Source of the DNA: Mytilus edulis
Lineage: Eukaryota > Mollusca > Bivalvia > Mytilida > Mytilidae
Assembly: GCF_963676685.1 (NCBI RefSeq)
Contig: NC_092351.1
Span: 43,080,733-43,144,732, forward strand
Direction of reading: 5' to 3'
Length of the DNA stretch: 64,000 nt
The notes under the pieces were generated by a model. The model ran no database searches, had not been told where the DNA came from, and saw nothing but the letters and a program-made list of their open reading frames with translations. Positions 45,901 to 57,900 of the stretch are shown in pieces. Positions within the stretch are counted from its first letter, which is position 1. Each line of letters starts with the position of its first letter. A program made the translations under genes and the position numbers.

Positions 45901-48900
45901 TTTTGTTAAGACTTACATCTCAAATACATGCAGGGCTCACGCTATTAGGCGACTTGGGCGAAGAAGTCGCCTTCCCGACCGTCACTTCGCTTTCTCCGAC
46001 CCCCAAAAGCGAAAACAAGTCGCCCTGTTCTTGACGATAGTCGCTTTCAGTCGCTTCCGTCATCGGACATTTTCAATTTTTACCAAGTTGATGAAACATC
46101 AATTTTTTACTAATAATTAAAGAAATTCAGACATAAACGATTCATTATCTTTAGAAAAGAGGTTGAAGCATTGTCTTCGCAGTGTTTAGCAGGTTATTTG
46201 ATAAAAATACAACTTTTTATCACTTCGTGCATTTTCGCAAGTTCCGGTGCTTGTTGCTCGAAAACGTACATCAACCTTAATTTCGGCAGCAAAATAAGTT
46301 TGTTACTTCATTTAAACGTGACAAAAGTTGCCTCCAGGAAATGTTTAATCCATTTATTGCATTAAAACCGTCATGTTCCTTTCCAAATAACTTGTCAAAC
46401 ATCGTTTATTTTTGTAAATTTTCTTGCATTCGTCCGCCATTGACCGATTTCTAAACTACGGATCTGAACCGGACCAGCTATGACCGAAATCCGTACTTTG
46501 ACAATAATTACTACGGACGCACGAATGGAACAGCTGACAGAAGAATATTGATTCCAAAGGGGAAAATTACGCATTCCACACGCATTATGAGACTTTTGGT
46601 TACATCTAATTGATTGGTGTATATAATTCCCTATATTTTTTATGGATTGTTTCAAACTATTGATTAAAGTTGCTTAACTCTGAGACTATTATACTAATAT
46701 CAATATATTATGGCCCAGCTTAATAACTTTTATATTTTTTTATGAGAAACACTGAATTTCATACACAAGATAATTTTTAATTAAATTGTAATTGATATAT
46801 TATAATTTCTTTACATTTTTTAAAATAAATTTTTTTTCTTTAGTGCTAGATATTTAGTTGGTAGTTTCTCACAAGAACCTTATAAGTAAAACTTAATCAA
46901 CTTTTAATTTCAAATGTTACTTTAATTGTAATTTTTTACTCATATGAATTGAACAACATAAAAAGAACATTATTTACATATGGCCCTTTATACTATTGTA
47001 AAATCCAAACATTGTAGCGCACCGTGCGAATGAGCACTTCTCTTTCAAATCTCACCACTTCTCCCTATCAGTTTCAAAAAGAGAAGTCACTTCTCCCTAT
47101 AATTCTGAAGTAGTGTGAGCCCTGATACATGTCTAGTATAATAGTTAGTATTCCTATTTGTTCTAATAAACTGTATAGCGGGTTATTTTAGTGGGTGTAA
47201 AATTTCTCGATTTAGAGGCAAAAAAGTCTACAAAAAATTTTGGCGGTTTTTATTTTGGTGGATTCTTAAATCCCAATCAAATATTTTGGCTGAAAATGAT
47301 ATTGTTGCATATATAAAGTATTGAAAAATTGTGAAGCATGTTATCTGATTTGTTTACCTAAATAAAGTCTTATTTATTGATCTTGACCGGAACTTTAATG
47401 TACTAACTAAAATAAGGTTATAAAATTACCAAGACTGATTAACAACTCTTGTGTTATTTGTCACTAATTAAGGGCCTTGCAGGTATAAATCATTTTTCTT
47501 TAAATATAGGATTTTGCTATTTTTTTCTATGAATAAACCTTATCCTATAATTAATAGAAAAATAAAATTAAAATATGGGGTCATGGTTCATTTAGGCTCA
47601 CAATCTGCCTTAGAAAGAAGCATTCATTTTTTGTTAAGGTACTTTTTTTCTGTTGAACTAATAGGAGTAAAAAAGGTAATATTGAAATAAAAAAAGAACT
47701 AAATTACAGTAAACCTTTTTACAATAGTTTAAGTACAGCTTATTTGAAAAGATAATAACAAATATAGGTCATGGATGAGTTAAAAAAGATATTTCATTTT
47801 TAATGCAAAAAAAATGACAATTTTTACCAAAGGGAGATAATTTAGAGCTTTTTCAATGATATAATTTGATTTGTTATATTGTCCCATACATGAATATATA
47901 TGGTTTAGGGGTGGGGATCTCATCGGTTTCCAAGTTCACAAACAGGAGGGGGTAGGGTGACCCCAGGGACTCCCCCTATATTTCATTTGATTTGTTATAT
48001 TGTTCCCATACATGAGTATATATGGTTTAGGGATGAGGATCTTGACCATTTCCAAGTTCTCAAACAGGAGGGTGTACAGTGACCCCAGGGACTCCCCCTA
48101 TATTTCGTTTGATATGTTATATTGTCCCATACATGAATATATATGGTTTAGTGGTGGGGATCTCATTGGTTTTGAAGTTCACAAACAGGAGGGGGTAGGG
48201 TGACCCCAGGGACTTCCCCTATATTTCATTTAATTAGTTATATTGACCCATACATGAATATATAACGTTTAGGGGTGGGTATCTCAACCGTTTCCAAGTT
48301 CTCAAACAGGAGGGGATGGGGTGACCACAGGGACTTCCCCTATATTTTATTTGATTTGTTATATTGACCCATACATGAATATATAACGTTTAAGGGTGGG
48401 GATCTCAACCGTTTCCAAGTTCTCAAACAGGAGGGGATGGGGTGACCACAGGGACTCCCCCTATATTTCATTTAATTAGTTATATTGACCCATACATGAA
48501 TATATATGGTTTAAGGGTGGGGATCTCAACCGTTTCCAAGTTCTCAAACAGGAGGGGATGGGGTGACCACAGGGACTCCCCCTATATTTCATTTAATTAG
48601 TTATATTGACCCATACATGAATATATAACGTTTAGGGGAGGGGATCTCAACCGTTTCCAAGTTCTCAAACAGGAGGGGATGGGGTGACCACAGGGACTCC
48701 CCTTATATTTCATTTGATTTGTTATATTGACCCATACATGAACATATAACGTTTAGGGGTGGGGATCTCAACCATTTCCAAGTTCTCAAACAGGAGGGGA
48801 TGGGGTGACCATAGGGACTCCCCCAGTCCCCCTATATTTCATTTGATTATTTATATTATTCCCACACATGAGTATATATGGTTTAGGGGTGAGGATCTTG

Positions 48901-51900
48901 ACCATTATCAAGTTCTCAAACAGGAGGGTGTACAGTGACCCCAGGGACTCCCCCTATATTTCATTTGATTTGTTATATTGTCCCATACATGAATATATAT
49001 GGTTTAGGGGTGGGGATCCCCCTTTATTTATTTTATTTTATTTATTATATTGTCCCATACTTGAATATATATGGTTTAGGGGTTGGGATCTTGACTGTTC
49101 CAAGTTCTCAAACAGGAGGGTGTGGGGTGACTCCAGGCACTCCCACTATATTTCATTTTATTTATCATATTGTCCCATACTTGAATATATATTGTGTTCA
49201 GGGGTGGGGATCTCGACCATTTCATAAGTTCCCAAACAGGAGGGGATGGGTGACCCCATGGACTCCCCCTATATTGATTAGTTATATAGTCCAATACATG
49301 AATGTATATGGTTGAAATGTGGGGATCTCATCCGTTTCAAAGTTATCAAACAGGAGGGGATAGTGGCCCAAAGGACTCCACCTATATATCATATGATTTG
49401 CCTACATTCAGGTATTATATAATCTAGTAGTTGCACTATTTGTGAAAATAAAGAAAGAATCTTCCAGCTACTTTAACTGACCCTTCAAAATTGAGAAAAA
49501 AATACCCCTTCAAAATTGCAGTAATATGTTACACTTAAAAAGCATCTTACATGCATTATCAACATTTATCACTGATAAAGAAAATTTATACTGTGACCAA
49601 GAACATATATATATTGTTAGATATACTGTTCCCAGGTGTCACAATGTATTGGATTTTGACATTAAAATTTGTCAAAAAGTAATTTTTAGTTTCTGTTTAA
49701 AATATTTTCTGCTTTTTCTTTCTTTTACAATGTACATATATCTGTTTTGGTTTTCAATTCTATATTGATATATGTTTATATTCATTTACCATGCATAGAT
49801 GTATTTTGTCACCTGCCTGGATTTTTTTTTTGTTGTTGATCGCCAAAACCCGGACTTACCCTTATCCAATTTTACTCGAATTGACACATTTTTTTGTCGA
49901 CGATTTTCTGTATATAGCTAGCCATTGAACAAAATGGACATTGCTGTCATGAATAATAATGATTAAAATAAGTTTTGAAATCGTTTTATTTGGAAACTTT
50001 GGCGAAAAGGTTTGCAAAGTTATTTTTTATTTTCTTTCAAGTGGAACTGAGACTACTATAACTGTGTCAAGCGTGGCTAGTATCCCGGTCAAAAGTGGAA
50101 GGTCAAGGACCTCAGACCACCGTTAATTTGAACCCCTGCCTCCAAATTGAAAAAATACGAAAATTTCGTCTTCTTATTTGAAATTGCCGCCAACAGCATG
50201 AACAGTTGAACTTATTATATAATAGACTACTGACGTAGTTGTACTACGTATTGATGAAAAACAATATTCCTACGACTTTTGCCATTTGGGAAATCTAAAT
50301 TACTAGCAACTTTACCTGACCATATAGGAAAATAGGTATTTAGTCGGATCTTAACACGTACTTGTGATTTGGTTAAAACCGGTTTTGTTCAAAATATACG
50401 AAGAAATGTCGAAATGTTCAGGACTTAATTAAATCCGTATTTCGGTAGGATGGTGCAAGCATACGATTTTTATTGCGTCTTACACTTTGAGAAGCGAATA
50501 ATCTTCAACTACTTTACTCAAATATTGTGTAAAAACGTTAATTTTGAGCTATGAAAGTCAAGTGGCTCGAGTATTTTTCTGAGGAAGTTTTAAAAAATTG
50601 CAAAGAAATATTTTTACATTGGGTTAGCTTTCATTAGTCTTAACTTTCTATAGATTAACAACTTTTGGTTATATTTATAATTTAGAATCATCATTGAAGG
50701 TGGGGGACGATTTCGCAGATAATTAATTGTATTGATGTGCCATTTGTATGCAAGAGTGACATTTCATTGTATTATGTGCCAATTCGAAAAAGTTATGCGA
50801 GTATTCTCTCCCCTTAACAGGTTCATTATTTTATAATTAAGTTTAGGTTTCTGATATAATTTTGAATAATTACAAAATGTATCAATTCAATATATTTCAG
50901 TTTTTGTTATTGGTGTATCAAAAACATTGATGTACGAATATAATTTCATAAATTTGAAACGTTTAAAATGATTACATACCAATATAAAGAACCGTTCATC
51001 ATTTTTGAAAAAGACTATGAACGAAAATCGATTTATTTATCTTCCCTTGGTGACAGATTGATTGGGAAATGAACCAGCGTAATATAATGGTAATCACAGA
51101 GAGGGACCAGCAAGCAATTTTTAATTGTAGCTTATTCAATGTTAAAACAATTTTCCACTGTAAACGAATGTTACTTTATACAAATATAAGGACTTTGTTA
51201 GCTAAATCTACAAATTTTATTAGATATTATGATTTTTTATTGCAATAGATTAATATGCTAAAATTACTTGTCTTTAAAGATTTTCAGCGATTAAATATTT
51301 CGTACAATTGATTTTTGATATATTAGCCAAAAGCACAAGCGATAATAAACTGCATAAGAATTCCTTATGAGCACTACTTCCTATGTGCAACTTCAACCTT
51401 TTGGGGGATTCGACGATCATTTAAGGGTTTTTTAGTCATATATTTTGTAATCCGGAATTAAAAGTATTACAAAAAAAAGTGTTGAATTAGTTAAATACAT
51501 GTATAACATAGTTGCCAGCTAGATAATAACAATGGCACATATTTCAGAATTTATTGGGTAGACCACAAATCTAGGGTGCTCGCATAATGCAGCTGAACTG
51601 CATAAAAATATCATAAGGACCTAAGAGCTACTGCATCTAAAATTTGCCTTGCTCCTTGCAAATTAACCTCATTCTGAGTAGTATACACTGTTATTTTTTG
51701 CTGTTGCTATAGGTTTTTTAAAAACTTACTGTGGATTCATTATTTTTCGTTGGATATCAATTTTCATGGATTTCATGGCTACAGGTGAAACATGAATTTA
51801 AATGAACAACGAACTGTAAATTTTTTGTAGGTTTGAATGTAGACTTTGGAAAAACTATGAAATCAAATATCCCCTAAATAGACAGGTAATCCTCAATCCA

Positions 51901-54900
51901 GGAAAATCAGTATCCACGAAAATAAATGTTTAATGAATCCACAGTGTAGTGCTTATTCTGATAACATATGACTTACTCTTGCATTAACTTCTTGATCAAA
52001 ATCAGCTTTCTGCATCTTGTAATTACGTGCTGCATCAGCAATCTTAGCATCAGCTGAAAATTTGGTGTCCATTTTATTTTTGTCGCATTCTGCTTCCTGT
52101 AAAATGAATCATTGAGAAGCTTTATATTTCCTTTACAATAGAATGTGATTAAAACATGCAGCTGATTTTTACAGAGTTATCTCCCTGTAGTGTTATTTAC
52201 CACCTTAAAAGTATCACATCATTCAATCAATGCCTTTGATTTCATCGCACTGGATTATCTCCCTTTGACATGAGCAGGGGTAAGTTATTTTTATTTTTCT
52301 AAATGTTTACGAGTTCCAGGTTTTCTAAAGAATAATTGTATAAGATCCTATATATTCAACACGGTTTGTTTGAAAATCTCAATTATACCATAACTTTTTC
52401 TGAATTATTTGAGCAATATTATGATCAATTCATTATTATTAAGAAGGGAATTGTTTGTTCAAAACATTCTATTTAACCCACCAAGTGGCAGATCCAGAAC
52501 TTTTTATAAGGGGGGTCCTGCTGACTGATCTTAAAAGGGAGGGCACTCCAGTCAAGCTTAAGTGATTCTCTATATAATCAACAAAATTTTTCCCACCAAA
52601 GAGGGGGCCAGGCCCCGCAGTGCCCCCTGGATCCACCTTTGCCACTAATATCATTTTAGACTAACCCTGATTCCAGCATCTCTATTGGCCTCAGCGACAC
52701 CAATATCAGCATCTCTCTTAACGTTAGCAGTCTGTGCTCGTCCTAATGAGTCCAAGTATTCAACATTGTCATAAACATCTTTGATTGTGAAACTCATTAT
52801 CTCAATACCCATCTTACACACATCAGGGGAAGCAACCTCTCTTACAAGTTGAGCAAACTGGTCCCTGTCCTGATAGATTGCCTCTACACTAAGGGTACCT
52901 GTAAATAATTGAATTTTTGATTAAAATAGTCCTACCATCTATTATTTGTTTATGTTAGTAGGAAATTTTCAAAGATAGCATGGTATTATGAATAATTTAC
53001 ATCCATATAAATTGATTAAAAGCATTTGTTCAGACTATATTCCAGCTTTGGAGTTTGCCCGTTTGAATGGTTTTACACTAGTAATTTTGGGGCCCTTTAT
53101 AGCTTGTTGTTCGGTGTGAGCCAAGGCTCCGTTTTGAAGGCCGTACATAGACCTATAATGGTTTTAAATTGTTATTTGGATGGAGAGTTGTCTCATTGGC
53201 ACTCACACCACATCTTCCTATATCTACATGTAATTAGAAATAAATGACTCATAATGAATAAATAGTTCTCATGATCTTTTTCAAAACAAATAAATGAACC
53301 ATATTTTACAGTTTAGAATGAAAATATAGCTATAGACTCAATAGACATACTTATTGAGAAAGGTAGAAAACAGACATAGTGATGAGTTTTGCCTTTTTAA
53401 ACTGATCTTTATAGTTCATTCTAAAAGTATGTTGTACTTTTACACCACTGTCCCAGGTTAGGGGAGGGTTGAAATCCCACTAACATGTTTAACCCGCCAC
53501 ATTCTGAATGTATGTGCCTGTCCAAAGTCAGGAGCCTGTAATTCAGTGGTTGTCGTTTGTTTATGTGGTTGTCGTTTGTTTATGTGTTCCATATTTGTTA
53601 TTCATTCATTGTTTTACATCGTCATTTAGGGGTCTTTTATAGCTAACTATGCAGTATGGGCTTTGCATATTGTTGAAGGCCGTACAGTGACCTATAGTTG
53701 TTAGTTTCTGTGTCATTTGGTCTCTTGTGGAGAGTTGTCTCATTGGCGATCATACCAAATCTTCTTATATAGGTCTATAAACCTGAATATGAAAATGAAA
53801 CAAAAAATCAATTCTTACCTAGAATAGCTCTGAGATGACCTTCTAAAGTCTGTAAAATAACTCCTTCAACTTCCTTCACAGATTTACCCAGAAACTGTTC
53901 GCACGCCTTCTCTAAAAAAGATACATCTCTCATGACCTTGACTTGTGCTACACCGGTGACTGCCACAGGTACACCTTCAGATGTTTCTACACTATCACAA
54001 ACAGGGTTCAAGGTCATAACCTCTAGTGATAGGCTGTAAGAAAAAATAAAATCATATAAAATAAGAAGGTGTGGTATATAAATGTTACTGATAAAGCTGT
54101 CCAGGGTAGATAAATGGATTTTCATTCAGAGAAGTAAAGACTTGTTCTATGACAAATTAACTGCAAAACATGCACAATGATGCACAGTCAAACCTTGTTG
54201 CATCGAAGTTGCAGGTATTGGACTACAGCATACGACTCATCTGAGGTCGAATGTGTCGTCATAAATTTATAAGGCATGGAATACGGTATGAGATTTGCGT
54301 AAACTAGATACTTTAATTTGAACAGTGTAACTTTTTTTTGATAATACACTTATTGATAGTTTTTTCTATCTTATTTTTTGGTGGTTTTTTTTTATAGCAC
54401 ATTTAATTATACGTGTACATAAGTAAAGATACAAATCATGCACTAATAAAATCAACAGTCTACACAAATATTTACAAATGTAAACACTATAAAATATGAA
54501 ATCCCTCATGGAACAAAATAAGTTCTGAACCTTATCTGATGAGGTCGTCTGCTTTACATCAAATTATCATGAATTTAAGTGTCTCAATCCTTTTATTTAA
54601 TGTAATTAATGAGTAATTTTCACGATTTATTTAATCTGCTTGGGTCATTCAGATTTGTTTTTTATGTTTTATCCTGATTAAAAAAGCTATTAATTAATTC
54701 TCGGCCACCACAAACATGTCATAGTACATATAGAATTTACCTGACTTAAAACAAAGAATTCGAATCAATTGAGTGGCATATTGTTAGTTTGTTCAAATAT
54801 TCCGTTTTTTTCTTCAATTATTGACTAGAGAAACTACTAGTATGCCTTAAGGAAGTAGACCTAGGTTGAAGGAAATAACATAATTCTAAGCTTCTAATGT

Positions 54901-57900
54901 ACATAGATTATTTCAAATCTGTTTTAGGTTTTAAAATGCTTAAAATACATTGATGAGACTTGACTTTTACAAACGCATCACTGATTTAAAGAGTTATCTC
55001 CCTGAACCAAGGCATACCCCCTTATATATTTTAATGAGTTTACCTCTGAACATCTGTGACATGACACCAAGCCCAACCCCATCCTCCAACAATGTGCTTA
55101 CCTCTGGACATCTGTGACAAGATACCAAGCCAAACCCCATCCTCCAACAATGTGCTTACCTCTGGATATCTGTCACAAGACACCAAGCCTAACCCAATCC
55201 TCCAACAATGAGCTTACCTCTGGACATCTGTGACAAGACTACAAGCCAAACCCCATCCTCCAACAATGTGCTTACCGCTGGACATCTGTAACAAGACACC
55301 AAGCCAAACCCCATCCTCCAACAATGTGCTTACCGCTGGACATCTGTGACAAGACACCAAGCCCAACCCCATCCTCCAACAATGTGCTTACCTCTGGATA
55401 TCTGTCACAAGACACCAAGCCTAACCCCATCCTCCAACAATGTGCTTACCTCTGGACATCTGTCACAAGACACCAAGCCCAACCCCATCCTCCAACAATG
55501 TGCTTACCTGTGGACATCTGTCATAAGACACCAAGCCAAACCCCATCCTCCAACAATGAGTTTACCTCTGGACATATGTCACAAGACACCAAGCCCAACC
55601 CCATCCTCCAACAATGTGCTTACCTCTGGACATCTGTCACAAGACACCAAGCCCAACCCCATCCTCCAACAATGTATTAAGTGCTTACCTCTGGACATCT
55701 GTCACAAGACACCAAGCCCAACCCCATCCTCCAACAATAAGTTTTCTTTGATCATCGGCCCCACAACATCCACCTGTAAGTAAAAAGCTGAGTTTATACA
55801 TATTGTTTATAGTGGTATTGATACATGTAACTATGGTGATAATGTGAAGAGAAGGCATGTTTTACACCTAAATGTACTTGAAATATACAAACTAATTTCT
55901 ATTTGTATATATTTTAACATGAATTACAACATGTACATTAAATTGGACATTTGTACACTAATTACAATAAAATTGTACATTTGTACATTAATTACAATAA
56001 AATTGTACATTTGTACATGAATTACAATAAAATTGAACATTTGCACATGAATTACAATAAAATTGTACATTTGTACATGAATTACAATAAAATTGAACAT
56101 ATGCACATGAATTACAATAAAATTGTACATTTGTACATGAATTACAATAAAATTGAACATATGCACATGAATTATAATAAACATATTAGTTGACTACCTT
56201 TGCAATTGACAGTCCAAATTTCATTTTCTGATTTTTGCTTTCCTTTAGATCAGGTGCAAAAAAGACTACTGTGTCTTGACTGATGATGGAAACCAATTTG
56301 ACTTATTATTACATGATTTGAATAGTCAACAACAATTTACTTACAACATCTTAAAATCTAAATTAGCACCGACACTATTAGACAGTGGAAAACTTAAACC
56401 AGTAATTTTTATTTTAATATTTAGTTGAAGATATAGGAAATCATATACTATTACAAGACTACAATTTATTTTGTAACATTTAGGTATAATATTTTGTTTT
56501 CAAGGTTTTAATAGGAGAAACGTGGTGTGGTGGTTAGGGTATCGAACTAACTACTAACACAAAGGTTCCTGGTTCGATCCCCAAGGAGAAAATTTCAGGG
56601 ACTGAATTTTGTTCTCCCTTGACATCATTTGCGAGTATGGTCTTGAGAAACAATGCTAGTCTGTCGGAAGGGGACAATAAATGGCTGACCCATGTTAATA
56701 GAGAGCCATATCTCTTCTACTTGAAAGACACCTATATAAATTTCGAAAAAAAAGAGGAGGCTAATGCCGCTACAAGGCAGCACTCCCAACCTCAGTGGAA
56801 AGAGATTAATATAAGTTTCAATAACTTGTTTCCCATCCACTATTAATAAAAAAAGTTTTAACTAAATAATCTCCCCTTTATCTTTTCAAAAATTAATTGT
56901 ACATGTAGAGTAAACTGAAAGTAAGTAAATTGTTTATTATAGTGACATGTCATGTGTAAATCAACATGAATATATAAATTTGTACAAAATATAATTGAAT
57001 TACATCATTTGTACATATATACATGTAACATGTATAATTATATAATTAATACAGCCAGCCCAATGGACCAATAAGTCGACTTTTACTTTTGATTCCATAT
57101 AAATGATCCAATATCACTTTTTAATTGTCAATTAAAATATTATCTAAATATTAATTGTATTAAAGTAATTTTATTTTAAACCCCTAAATTTGTTTAAGTT
57201 GTGGTAGTTAAAAACATGTCTGAATCAAATTTTCTCTTAGAGTTTGCTACTATTAATTAGAGTTCAATCTTTCATCTCCCTACATGTACATTTGTATTTC
57301 AACAGAGAAATTAATTGGGCAATGATGTTAAGTAATTGCACAAGGCCTTTAAACAATTGCTCCAGTGGTACTGGGACTATAATACATTAAGAAGGACTAG
57401 TGATATATTTCTTTTAATAGTCACATGAACCAGTACCTATTCAAAGAATGTGCCAATCCCTGCCCACTCAGGCTTTCTAATGAGGAGTTTTTTGAAAATC
57501 ACAGAAAAATGAGATCTTCATATATCATGTATATATTGTCCATGAAAATATATGATGAAATAAAGACTTCTACAAGGACTGACATTTTATAAATTAAAAG
57601 CCAATTATTAGAGCAAAGTAGTCCAGAGAAAAGAAGAACACATTATTTTTCAATACCACAGACTGACTATCTTCTTAAATGAGGACATGCCTTATGACTA
57701 CAATCATGACAATTTTGACATCAGTTCAACGTAATCCATTGATATGGTTTAATGCAAATACAGGTGACAGCCCATAATGCCTTCAACAATAAGTAAAACT
57801 CATACCTTAAAGTCAGCTATAAACAACATGAACAAAATCAGTCAGAAGACTTACTTAAACGAGTGATTTTCTAAATCACTGATTCAAGTAACATTACTTC

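Noticed and set aside
48000-49315. Several ORFs up to 126 residues in the ~120 bp satellite
   Set aside because: They follow the repeat period and share no protein family.
55324-55783. Plus-strand ORFs of 118 and 145 residues over the 58 bp array
   Set aside because: They are frames opened by the tandem repeat; the coding sense is the minus-strand flotillin-2 exon.
55924-56193. ORFs of 80 and 86 residues on opposite strands with 10-residue repeats
   Set aside because: A 30 bp unit without stops keeps frames open on both strands; no start context, splice sites or family resemblance.
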